Shown: positions 1 to 6,248 of the stretch, one piece after another
Position numbering within the stretch: the first letter of the stretch is position 1
Layout of the letters: every line of letters begins with the position of its first letter
The notes under the pieces: model-generated
The model's database searches: none
Told to the model about the DNA's origin: nothing
What the model saw: the letters and a program-made list of their open reading frames with translations, nothing else
Position numbers and translations under genes: made by a program
DNA from: Deltaproteobacteria bacterium UBA2385
GTDB taxonomy: Bacteria > Myxococcota_A > UBA796 > UBA2385
Assembly: GCA_002343455.1 (NCBI GenBank)
Contig: DDSR01000325.1
Span: 1-9,343 of the forward strand
Reading direction: 5' to 3'
Length of the DNA: 9,343 bases

Positions 1-9
1 GGGCGGGAG

Positions 10-1134
10 CTAGAGGGGGCGGACGCCGACCTGGAGCCGCAGGGTGAGGCGGGCGCGGGCGACGCCGGGCGGTGCCAGCTTGTGGACGCCCGCCTGCATG
101 GTGGAGTCGGGGTGGAGGCGCTGTCCGTGGGGATCTTCGACCTGGATCTCGACCCCGGTGAAGCGGGCGTCGGCGAAGATGGTCGAGGCGTCCAGCAGCA
201 GCCAGGGGTCGTAGGGGCCGCCCTTCCAGGCCCGGATGCCGTGCCCTTCCAGCGGTCCCAGGGCGATCGGGCCGGCGGGGAGGGCGTCCATGTCGGGGAT
301 CAGGACCTCGTCGACGATGGGATCGAGCAGGACGCGGAAGTCGATGACGATCTCGGCAGGGACCCCGCCGTCGTCCAGGCCGACGTAGACGTCGTAGCTG
401 CCGTCGCCGAAGCCGCTGGTGCAGGCGGCGAAGTTGACCGGGCCGCGGGGGAGGTGGCTCTGCAGCAGCACGGCGCCCATCAGGTCCTGGCTGAAGCCCT
501 GCTGCAAGCGGAGATCGATGCTGTCGGGCGGGTCGGGGACGTCCTCGCCCTGCATCCGGCGGCGCAGGCGCTCGGTGGTCTGGGCCTGCTGGGTCTTGAG
601 GACCTCGGCGGCGGTGGGGGTCAGCAGGGCGGCCGAGCCGGTGTCGACGTGCACGCTGGCCAGGTAGAGCCAGCGCACCGCCGGGCTGCGGCCCAGCAGC
701 AGGCGCATGGCGGCGACCTGCTCGACGGTCTCGCCGCTGTGGGCCAGCGCCTGCACCCGGGAGAGCTGGACCGGGTAGCTGCCCTTGGGCAGGCCCAGCG
801 GCAGCTCCACCAGGCTGCTGACGTAGCCGGGGTCGCCGACCAGCAGCACGCCCGATCCGACCTCCATCCGGCCCCCCTCGTGGACGCGGATCTGCAAGGT
901 CTCATCGGCGCGGTTGATGCGCAGGCCGTCCTGGAAGGCCCGCCGGAAGTCGGTGTGCATGCCGTCGCCGGTCCCGGGGGGAGGGGAGGGCAGGCGGCCG
1001 AGCTCGGGGCGAGAGGGCGGCGGGGCGCTGCGGGCGGGCGCGGACTGGCTGGGAGAGTCTTCCAGGGCCGGTGGCTTCCCGCAGCCCGAGAGCAGCAGGG
1101 CACAGAATGCGAGGCGGGCAGGAGAGGGCTTCAT
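10..1134 (-). CDS. DUF4241-domain lipoprotein
   Basis: A 374-residue protein read leftward from ATG at 1134-1132 to TAG at 12-10. The N-terminus is a lipoprotein signal: K2 and R7, then a hydrophobic stretch ending in the lipobox LSGC with Cys18, so the protein is probably anchored in a membrane after export. Residues about 19-58 form a Pro/Ser/Ala-rich tether. Residues about 86-268 resemble DUF4241: an MEVGSG...VGDPG opening, a GSYPVQLS segment (118-125), a VAAMRLLL...AVRWLYL segment, and the hallmark SGFGDGSYDVYVGLD (240-254) followed by IVIDF. About 105 further residues (270-374) are Asp/Pro-rich and match nothing I recognise. The domain's biochemical role is not known to me. The start is chosen because it alone gives a good signal peptide; no clear ribosome binding site is visible, since a GGAGAGG lies too far upstream. 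The gene is divergent from the propeller/amidohydrolase gene. The family call rests on remembered motifs. Confidence 0.85.
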   Translation of the reverse strand: MKPSPARLAFCALLLSGCGKPPALEDSPSQSAPARSAPPPSRPELGRLPSPPPGTGDGMHTDFRRAFQDGLRINRADETLQIRVHEGGRMEVGSGVLLVGDPGYVSSLVELPLGLPKGSYPVQLSRVQALAHSGETVEQVAAMRLLLGRSPAVRWLYLASVHVDTGSAALLTPTAAEVLKTQQAQTTERLRRRMQGEDVPDPPDSIDLRLQQGFSQDLMGAVLLQSHLPRGPVNFAACTSGFGDGSYDVYVGLDDGGVPAEIVIDFRVLLDPIVDEVLIPDMDALPAGPIALGPLEGHGIRAWKGGPYDPWLLLDASTIFADARFTGVEIQVEDPHGQRLHPDSTMQAGVHKLAPPGVARARLTLRLQVGVRPL

Positions 1135-1213
1135 CAGCGACCGGGAGCTTAGCCTCTCCGAGGCCGCGGTGCCCCGTGCTCGGGAGCGCGGCGATCTTGA
1201 TAGCGTCGCCGTC
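1135..1213. promoter_or_regulatory. Divergent intergenic region
   Basis: This 79-bp gap separates the divergent lipoprotein and amidohydrolase genes, so it should hold promoters for both. No consensus -35/-10 pair is evident on either strand. The only AT-leaning patch is around 1192-1203 (gatcttgatagc), which on the minus strand reads gctatcaagatc and could contribute a weak -10 for the lipoprotein gene. The 7-mer cgggagc occurs twice (1142-1148 and 1181-1187). Assignment as a regulatory region rests on gene orientation only. Confidence 0.35.
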
Positions 1214-4200
1214 ATGTGCTCACTCCTCGCCCTGTGGTTCGGTCTCGCTCCCTCTCTCGCGGCAGGAGCGCCTCCGGCTGAAGAGCCTGCGCCTCCGGCA
1301 GCAGAGCCTGCGCCTCCGGCAGCAGAGCCTGCGCCTCCGGCAGCAGAGCCTGCGCCTCCGGCAGAAGAGCCTGCGCCTCCGGCAGCAGAGCCTGCGCCTC
1401 CGGCAGTGCGCTGGTCCGTCGACGAGCCGCACGGGCCCTCGCACAGCGTCCGCCTCTCCCTGGCCGAGGGCACCTGGATGGGGGTCTCGCAGCACGGCGA
1501 CACGGTGGTCTTCGAGCTGCTGGGGGACATCTGGTCGATGCCGGCGCGGGGCGGGGCGGCGACCCGCCTGACCCAGGGGGCTGCCTGGGACAGCGATCCC
1601 CGCCTCTCTCCCGACGGCCGGCGCATCGCCTTCAGCAGCGATCGGGACGGCAACGAGAACATCTGGCTGATGGACAGCGATGGGACCGGGCTGGTGCAGC
1701 TCACCCACGAGGAGGAGGCCCGCCTGACCGACCCGGTCTGGGATCCGAGCGGCCCGTGGATGCTGGTGCGGCGGCGCACGGTGGACACGCGCAGCATCGG
1801 GGTCACCGAGCTGTGGCAGGTACACCTGGACGGGGGCGAGGGCTTCCGGCTGACCAGCCTGGACGAACACCCGCACGCCGGCGAGGCGGTGACGGACGGG
1901 CGCTTCGTCTGGTTCAGCAGCCGGCATGGGCGCTTCGAGTACGGGGGCGATCCGGTCGCGGGGCTGTGGAGCATCCAGCGCCTGGACCGAAACACCGGGC
2001 GCATCGACGTCGTGGTCACCGGCGCCGGCAGCGCCGCCCGCCCGACCCTGGCCCCCGACGGCAAGAGCCTCGCCTTCATCAGCCGCGATCGGGAGAAGAC
2101 CCTGCTGGAGGTGATCGAGCTCGCCAGCGGGAGGCGCCGGGTGGTGGCCGACTGGCTGAGTCACGACCAGCTCGAGGGCTTCGCGCTGCGGGGGACCTGG
2201 CCGGCGATGGCCTGGACCGAGCAGGGGCTGCTGCTCTGGTCCTCCGGCACGCTGTGGCGGGTCGATCCGGCCAGCGGGGCCAAGGTCTCGGTGCCCTTCC
2301 GCGCCGAGGGCAGCTGGACCCTGCGCGACGTGGCCCGCGCGCCGGGCTCGATCCCCGACGTCGTCCAGGCGCGGGTGCTGCGCTGGCCGACCTGGAACGC
2401 GGCGGGGGACCTCGCCTTCAGCGCCATGGGCCAGCTCTGGCTGAAGCGAGCCTCCGGCAACCTCAGCCGGCTCTCGCCCGGCACCGGCTACGCCCCGGCC
2501 TGGTCGCCCGACGGTCGCCGCCTCGCCTGGACGAGCTGGAGCGACGAGGAGGGCGGGCGCCTGCACCTGACGACCGGCGGGCGGACCGAGACGCTGCCGA
2601 TCGAGGGCCAGCTGGTCAACCCGAGCTGGGACGCCGCCGGCGAGCGCCTGCTGGTGCTGCGGGGGGTGGGGGGCGAGGCCAGCCCCGACCTGGGGGCGGA
2701 GCCTCGCTTCGAGCTGCTGCTGGTCGAGAAGCTCAAGGGGCGTTGGCAGAGCCGCATCGTCAGCTCCCTGCCCAACCGGGGGTCCAACGCGCGGGCCCAG
2801 CGGCCCTTCCTGCACCAGGACCGCGCCTGGTTCCTGGAGGACCGGGACACCGCCCCGCGCGCTCCCGCCGAGACCCTGCTGGTCAGCGTGGCGCTGGACG
2901 GCACCGACAAGCGGGTCCACCTCGTGCTGGGCGCGGCCACCGAGCTGGCGGTCTCGCCGGACTTCTCGCGGGTAGCCTACCGGATCGACCACCAGGTCTG
3001 GGTCACGGCCCTCCCGGGCTGGGGTGGGGGCGAGGTCAAGGCGGGCGAGGGCGTGCCGGCCCGCAAGCTGAGCGAGCAGAGCGGCGACTGGATCGGCTGG
3101 ACGCCCGCGGGCGAGGTCTCCTGGGCCGAGGGGCCGGTGCTCAAGCGCCTCGCGGTCGACTCGCTGGACGAGGACCAGCCGCTGGCGACTGCGGTCTCGA
3201 TGGAGCCGGGGCTGGCCCTGCCGCGGGCCCGACCGGAGGGGACCCTGGCCCTGGTCAACGCCCGGGTGTTGAGCATGGCGAACCCGCAGGCCCCGGGCGA
3301 GGCCATCGAGGGGGCCACGGTGGTCATCGAGCGGGATCGCATCGTCTCGGTGCAGGCCGGAGGCGCGGTGCCCGAGGGGGCCAGGGTGATCGACCTGAGC
3401 GGCAAGACCGTCATCCCGGGCCTGATCGACGTCCACGCCCACCTGCACTACGGCGCCGGCGACGTGCTGCCCGAGCAGGAGTGGCGCTACCGGGTCAACC
3501 TCGACTTCGGCGTCACCACGGTCCACGACCCCTCGGCCAGCACGGACCTGGTCTTCACCCAGGCCGAGCGGGTGGCGGCCGGGCTGATGGAGGGGCCGCG
3601 GGTCTTTTCGACCGGCTTCGTGCTGTACGGCGCGAAGTCCAACGCGGGCGCGCCGACCCCGGATCGAGAGGCGGCCCTGCGCCATGTGCGGCGGCTCCAG
3701 GCGCTGGGGGCGAGCAGCGTCAAGGTCTACCAGCAGAGCCGGCGGGACCAGCGCCAGTGGTATGCCGAGGCCTGCGCGGAGCTCTCGATGCTCTGCGTGG
3801 CCGAGGGCGGCGGGGACACCTGGATGAACCTGGGCATGGTGCTCGACGGCTTCCAGGCCATCGAGCACTCCCTCCCCAACGCCCCCCTGTACGCCGATGT
3901 GCGGGGCCTGATGGGGGCCAGCGCGACGGCCGACTCGGCCGGGACGGCCTACACGCCGACCCTGCTGGTGGCCTACGGCGGCGTCAGCGGCGAGGGTTAC
4001 TTCTTCCAGCACCACGACCCGCTGCAGGTCGAGCGCCTGCTGCGCAACCACCCGCGGCGCCTGCTGGATCAGCGGGCCTGGCGCCACGGCGAGTTCGGGC
4101 GCGAGGGGGACTGGAACCACCAGCAGGCCGCCCGCGACGCCGCGTCGCTGGCTCGGGCTGGCGTCCTGACCACGCTGGGGGCCCACGGGCAGCTGCAGGG

Positions 4201-4438
4201 GCTGGGGGTGCACTGGGAGCTGTGGGCGCTGGCCGGGCCGGGGGCGATGAGCCCGGCGGAGGCCCTGAGGGCGGCGACCCTGGACGGCGCTCGCTACCTG
4301 GGCCTGGACGCTCTGCTGGGGAGCGTCGAAGAGGGCAAGCTGGCCGACCTCGTCGTGCTGGACGCAGACCCTCGGGAGGATATCCGCAACAGCCTGTCCA
4401 TCCACGCGGTGCTTCACAACGGGGTCTGGAGGGAGTAG
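1214..4438 (+). CDS. Exported TolB-type propeller/amidohydrolase fusion
   Basis: A protein of 1074 residues, likely secreted or periplasmic. Residues 1-18 look like a signal peptide ending near SLAAG. Residues 19-64 are a tandem APPAAEP linker. About 70-640 form a TolB/PD40-like beta-propeller with repeated blade motifs: SPDGRRIAF near 133, APDGKSLAF near 281, SPDGRRLAW near 432 and SPDFSRVAY near 582. From about 676 an amidohydrolase domain follows: the LVNARVLS opening strand, GLIDVHAHLH with metal-type His741/His743, SVKVYQ with Lys837, IEHS with His885, and a C-terminal GSVEEGKLADLVVLD. Fusions of this build are known in Proteobacteria; the substrate is unknown, though hydrolysis of a cyclic amide or peptide-like bond is plausible. 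The usual His after strand 5 and Asp after strand 8 are replaced, giving VAEGGG (Glu864) and GAHG (His991). The start is uncertain: ATG 1214 lacks a clear ribosome binding site and a basic n-region, and GTG at 1169 would add 15 residues including three Arg. Length suits the fusion family. Confidence 0.93.
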   Translation: MCSLLALWFGLAPSLAAGAPPAEEPAPPAAEPAPPAAEPAPPAAEPAPPAEEPAPPAAEPAPPAVRWSVDEPHGPSHSVRLSLAEGTWMGVSQHGDTVVFELLGDIWSMPARGGAATRLTQGAAWDSDPRLSPDGRRIAFSSDRDGNENIWLMDSDGTGLVQLTHEEEARLTDPVWDPSGPWMLVRRRTVDTRSIGVTELWQVHLDGGEGFRLTSLDEHPHAGEAVTDGRFVWFSSRHGRFEYGGDPVAGLWSIQRLDRNTGRIDVVVTGAGSAARPTLAPDGKSLAFISRDREKTLLEVIELASGRRRVVADWLSHDQLEGFALRGTWPAMAWTEQGLLLWSSGTLWRVDPASGAKVSVPFRAEGSWTLRDVARAPGSIPDVVQARVLRWPTWNAAGDLAFSAMGQLWLKRASGNLSRLSPGTGYAPAWSPDGRRLAWTSWSDEEGGRLHLTTGGRTETLPIEGQLVNPSWDAAGERLLVLRGVGGEASPDLGAEPRFELLLVEKLKGRWQSRIVSSLPNRGSNARAQRPFLHQDRAWFLEDRDTAPRAPAETLLVSVALDGTDKRVHLVLGAATELAVSPDFSRVAYRIDHQVWVTALPGWGGGEVKAGEGVPARKLSEQSGDWIGWTPAGEVSWAEGPVLKRLAVDSLDEDQPLATAVSMEPGLALPRARPEGTLALVNARVLSMANPQAPGEAIEGATVVIERDRIVSVQAGGAVPEGARVIDLSGKTVIPGLIDVHAHLHYGAGDVLPEQEWRYRVNLDFGVTTVHDPSASTDLVFTQAERVAAGLMEGPRVFSTGFVLYGAKSNAGAPTPDREAALRHVRRLQALGASSVKVYQQSRRDQRQWYAEACAELSMLCVAEGGGDTWMNLGMVLDGFQAIEHSLPNAPLYADVRGLMGASATADSAGTAYTPTLLVAYGGVSGEGYFFQHHDPLQVERLLRNHPRRLLDQRAWRHGEFGREGDWNHQQAARDAASLARAGVLTTLGAHGQLQGLGVHWELWALAGPGAMSPAEALRAATLDGARYLGLDALLGSVEEGKLADLVVLDADPREDIRNSLSIHAVLHNGVWRE
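1268..1405 (+). repeat. 21-bp in-frame minisatellite (APPAAEP linker)
   Basis: Six full copies and one partial copy of a 21-bp unit lie head to tail just after the signal peptide. Unit starts are 1268, 1289, 1310, 1331, 1352, 1373 and 1394 (partial). Copies 2, 3, 4 and 6 are identical at the DNA level and encode APPAAEP. Copies 1 and 5 encode APPAEEP through a gaa codon. Each unit is 7 codons, so gain or loss of copies keeps the frame. The product is a flexible, acidic Pro/Ala linker between the export signal and the propeller. Confidence 0.97.
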
Positions 4439-4529
4439 CGGGCCCTCCGGAGTCGAACCCAGGCAAAAGTTGACACGAACCGCGAAAATCGCGGCCAATC
4501 TTGGGGCGCTCACGTCGAAAGAGGATCCT
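4439..4529 (+). promoter_or_regulatory. Candidate promoter region for the DUF1295 gene
   Basis: This 91-bp gap contains an AT-richer island (about 4462-4502) in otherwise very GC-rich DNA. A perfect consensus -35 hexamer TTGACA sits at 4470-4475. No good -10 follows at 16-18 bp; the nearest weak candidate is caatct at 4496-4501, 20 bp downstream. A small inverted repeat, cgcga-aaa-tcgcg (4481-4493), lies between them and could be an operator half-site pair. There is no T-run terminator for the upstream gene, so read-through is possible. Confidence 0.35.
4519..4524 (+). promoter_or_regulatory. Ribosome binding site fixing the GTG start at 4530
   Basis: The purine-rich AAGAGG reads into an atcct spacer before GTG at 4530-4532. 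This is a good Shine-Dalgarno-like match at normal spacing. It decides in favour of GTG 4530 over the upstream in-frame TTG at 4470, which is itself part of the TTGACA promoter-like hexamer. Confidence 0.6.
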
Positions 4530-5399
4530 GTGACCGGACCAAGCCTCATACCCCTCGTCGCCAGCACCGCCGTCGTGATCACGGGGTGGTCGTGTCTCCT
4601 GTGGGCGATCAGCGTGATGCGACGCAACGCCGGCCACGGCGACGTCGGCTGGGGACTCTCCTTCGTGCTGGCGGCCCTGGTGGCCCTCTCGCTGGGCGAC
4701 GCGATGGGCGCCCGCCGGTACCTGCTGCCGGGCGCGGTCGCCTTGTGGGGACTGCGGCTGGTCGCGACCCTCGGCTGGCGCAACCTGGTGATGGGGCTGC
4801 ACCCCGGCGGCGAGATGAACCTGAAGGAGGATCGCCGGTACCTGGCGCTGCGGCGTCGTTTCGGCGCGCGCTTCGGCTGGGTCAGCGGTCCCTTGCTCTT
4901 CTTCCCCCGGGCGATGCTGGCCCTGGCCATGGTGATGCCCCTGCTGGTGGCCCAGTCCGTGCCCGGCCGCAGCCCGCTGTACTGGCTGGACTACCTGGGC
5001 GTCGCGGTCTTCGGGCTGGGCATGGCCTTCGAGGCCGTGGCCGACGGACAGCTGCTCAGCTTCCGGCACAACCCCGGCGGACACGGCCAGGTGCTGACCA
5101 CGGGGCTGTGGCGCTACTCTCGCCACCCCAACTACTTCGGCTCCTTCCTCTCGCAGGTGGGCATCTTCCTGATCGCCCTGGCGGCGGGCAGCAGCGTCGC
5201 CTGGACGCTGGCGGCGCCCCTGCTCTTCGGCCTCGTCCTCTACAAGCTCACCGGCGTCCCGCTGTGTGAGCGGGGGATCGAGCAGCGCCGCCCGCGCTAC
5301 GCCGAGTACCGGGCGCGCACCTCCAGCTTCTTCCCCTGGTTCCCGCGGCGGGTCGCCACCCGCACCGACGCCGGGACCCCCGTCCGCCAGACGGCCTGA
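4530..5399 (+). CDS. DUF1295 membrane protein (steroid 5-alpha-reductase-like)
   Basis: A 289-residue integral membrane protein, near the usual family length, with several hydrophobic helices beginning at about residue 6. Family signatures run in order: HGDVGWGLSF (first loop and helix), WRNL and EDRRYLALRRRFG in the cytoplasmic loop, GLWRYSRHPNYFG (RHPNY at 198-202), then GVPLCERGIEQRRPRYAEYRARTSSFFPW near the C-terminus. DUF1295 belongs to the steroid 5-alpha-reductase/isoprenylcysteine methyltransferase-like fold group. Members are thought to act on lipidic substrates with a nucleotide cofactor, but this substrate cannot be read from sequence. The RHPNYFG motif is usually followed by Glu; here it is Ser205. 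GTG 4530 is chosen for its AAGAGG ribosome binding site. A methyltransferase gene follows 40 bp downstream in the same direction, suggesting co-transcription. Confidence 0.92.
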   Translation: MTGPSLIPLVASTAVVITGWSCLLWAISVMRRNAGHGDVGWGLSFVLAALVALSLGDAMGARRYLLPGAVALWGLRLVATLGWRNLVMGLHPGGEMNLKEDRRYLALRRRFGARFGWVSGPLLFFPRAMLALAMVMPLLVAQSVPGRSPLYWLDYLGVAVFGLGMAFEAVADGQLLSFRHNPGGHGQVLTTGLWRYSRHPNYFGSFLSQVGIFLIALAAGSSVAWTLAAPLLFGLVLYKLTGVPLCERGIEQRRPRYAEYRARTSSFFPWFPRRVATRTDAGTPVRQTA

Positions 5400-5412
5400 G
5401 GCCCCCGGCCTC
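5398..5412 (+). other. Short GC hairpin after the DUF1295 stop
   Basis: A perfect inverted repeat, gaggcc-ccc-ggcctc, begins inside the TGA stop codon. It would form a 6-bp stem with a 3-nt loop. The T-run needed for an intrinsic terminator is missing: only ttt occurs, about 8 nt further on. It could weakly attenuate or protect the message between the two genes. It may also be chance in such GC-rich DNA. Confidence 0.3.
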
Positions 5413-5439
5413 TCCCGCGGTTTCTGGCTATCTGGGGGC

Positions 5440-6150
5440 ATGCCTCCAGCCCGCTTCCGCTTCCAGACGCTCGAGATCGGACCCTACGATCTGCACCTGC
5501 GCGCGCTCCGCGATCGTGAGCAGTACAGCGACGACCAGGGGGAGGCCGAGGCGCTGGGCGTTCCTCCCGCGATGTGGCCGCTCTTCGGGCTGGTCTGGGA
5601 GAGCGGGCGGCTGCTGGCCGAGCAGGTGGTCGATCTGCCCGTGGCCGGCCTTCGGGTACTGGAGGTCGGCTGCGGGCTGGGCCTCGCCAGCCTGATCCTC
5701 AACCGCCGCGGGGCCGACGTCACCGCGACCGACTTCCACCCCGAGGCGGGCCGCTTCCTGGCCTACAACGCGGCGCTCAACGGCGATCCCCCGCCCCGCT
5801 TCCTGCGCTGCGGCTGGGCCGATCCGGTGCCCGAGCTCGGGCGCTTCGACCTGGTCATCGGCAGCGAGGTCCTCTACGAGGCGCCCCAGGTACCGGTCCT
5901 GGCCTCCTTCATCGAGGCGCACGCCGCGCCCGACGCCGGGGTCATGCTGATCGACCCGGGCCGGGGGCTGCTGGGCCGCTTCTCACGCGAGCTGCAGGCC
6001 CGCGGCTTCGATCGGCAAGCGCGGCGCACGCTGCCGCGAGAGGGAGGCGCGGCCCAGCTCCTGCTGGCGGAGCGAGGGGCCTTCACATTGCTTCACACTC
6101 CGCGGGAAGACGCTGGCCCACGAACGCCGGGCCGCGACATTGCGGGGTGA
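5440..6150 (+). CDS. Class I SAM-dependent methyltransferase (COG3897-like)
   Basis: A 236-residue soluble, cytoplasmic protein with a Rossmann-type methyltransferase core. An N-terminal segment with MWPLFGLVWESGRLLA (45-60) resembles the WP...VWPSG motif of the predicted nicotinamide N-methyltransferase/Methyltransf_16 group. Motif I is LEVGCGLGL (74-82), the SAM-binding loop. The acidic residue ending strand 2 is Asp98 in ATDFHPE. FDLVIGSEVLYE (136-147) is the post-core motif typical of this group. DPGRG and a final variable tail complete it. The group includes protein-lysine methyltransferases, so the annotation 'nicotinamide' is historical and the substrate is unknown; small molecule or protein are both possible. 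The ATG at 5440 follows a ggggg tract too close to be an ideal ribosome binding site, but the in-frame sequence further upstream lies inside the DUF1295 gene and is not methyltransferase-like. Translation may be coupled to that gene. Confidence 0.9.
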   Translation: MPPARFRFQTLEIGPYDLHLRALRDREQYSDDQGEAEALGVPPAMWPLFGLVWESGRLLAEQVVDLPVAGLRVLEVGCGLGLASLILNRRGADVTATDFHPEAGRFLAYNAALNGDPPPRFLRCGWADPVPELGRFDLVIGSEVLYEAPQVPVLASFIEAHAAPDAGVMLIDPGRGLLGRFSRELQARGFDRQARRTLPREGGAAQLLLAERGAFTLLHTPREDAGPRTPGRDIAG

Positions 6151-6172
6151 GCTTGGGGATGTGGACGGGATG
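6145..6172 (+). promoter_or_regulatory. Candidate OmpR-family regulator binding repeats
   Basis: GGGATG occurs at 6156-6161 and again at 6167-6172, a start-to-start period of 11 bp. A degenerate third copy, GGGTGA at 6145-6150, keeps the same period and overlaps the methyltransferase stop codon. OmpR/PhoB-type regulators typically bind direct repeats one helical turn apart, just upstream of or overlapping -35. These repeats lie just upstream of the expected -35 position for the operon encoding such a regulator. A 6-mer repeat at fixed spacing is not rare in GC-rich DNA, so this is a hypothesis. Confidence 0.35.
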
Positions 6173-6184
6173 ACCCGCCCGCCG

Positions 6185-6203
6185 ATGCCCCCCGGGGTAT
6201 CGT
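6185..6203 (+). promoter_or_regulatory. Candidate -10 region of the Spy-like/regulator/kinase operon
   Basis: TATCGT at 6198-6203 matches four of six TATAAT positions, including the important first, second and last, and is the best -10 candidate in the 98-bp gap. There is no recognisable -35 at 17 bp (ccgccc), which would suit an activator-dependent promoter. An imperfect inverted repeat, atgcccc-cc-ggggtat (6185-6200, one mismatch), overlaps it. No GTAAA-N5-GTAAA Cpx box is present. Confidence 0.3.
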
Positions 6204-6214
6204 AGTGTCAACCC

Positions 6215-6232
6215 GGCGGACCCCGGTCCGCC
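6215..6232 (+). other. Perfect inverted repeat in the operon leader
   Basis: ggcggacc-cc-ggtccgcc is a perfect 8-bp-arm inverted repeat. As RNA it would form a 7-bp all-but-one GC stem closing a 4-nt loop. It ends 4 nt before the TAGGAG ribosome binding site (6237-6242) of the Spy-like gene and would sit near the 5' end of the mRNA if transcription starts near 6210. It may stabilise the message or modulate ribosome access. There is no following T-run, so it is not an intrinsic terminator. Confidence 0.6.
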
Positions 6233-6236
6233 TTCG

Positions 6237-6242
6237 TAGGAG
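6237..6242 (+). promoter_or_regulatory. Strong ribosome binding site of the Spy-like gene
   Basis: TAGGAG with a 6-nt spacer to ATG at 6249 is the clearest Shine-Dalgarno in the window. By contrast the downstream regulator has none obvious, so the chaperone-like protein is probably made in excess over the signalling proteins. Confidence 0.75.
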
Positions 6243-6248
6243 CGCACC

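Noticed and set aside
914..1213. N-terminal extension of the amidohydrolase back to 914
   Set aside because: It would overlap the lipoprotein gene on the other strand and bury the signal peptide inside the protein. Only a short extension to GTG 1169 remains possible.
1268..1405. CRISPR-like array
   Set aside because: The 21-bp units are contiguous with no spacers and encode an in-frame linker.
1756..4473. A 905-codon plus-strand frame overlapping the amidohydrolase
   Set aside because: The product is low-complexity Arg/Gly/Ala/Pro, typical of an out-of-frame reading in GC-rich DNA, with no recognisable motif.
4470..4529. TTG at 4470 as the start of the DUF1295 gene
   Set aside because: It has no ribosome binding site and forms part of a TTGACA promoter-like hexamer. 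GTG 4530 has AAGAGG at good spacing and directly precedes the first hydrophobic helix.
1220..4930. A 1236-codon open frame on the minus strand across the amidohydrolase gene
   Set aside because: It is a shadow frame. High GC with G/C at third codon positions suppresses stops on the opposite strand. Its product is Arg/Gln/Pro-rich without domains, while the plus-strand frame has clear motifs.
5398..5412. Intrinsic terminator after the DUF1295 gene
   Set aside because: The stem is only 6 bp and no U-tract follows it, so it is listed only as a short hairpin.
6081..6100. Direct repeat cttcacattg/cttcacactc
   Set aside because: It lies inside the methyltransferase coding region, is imperfect and short, and has no partner structure.
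6151..6248. Classical Cpx box upstream of the Spy-like gene
   Set aside because: No GTAAA-N5-GTAAA sequence is present in this gap on either strand.
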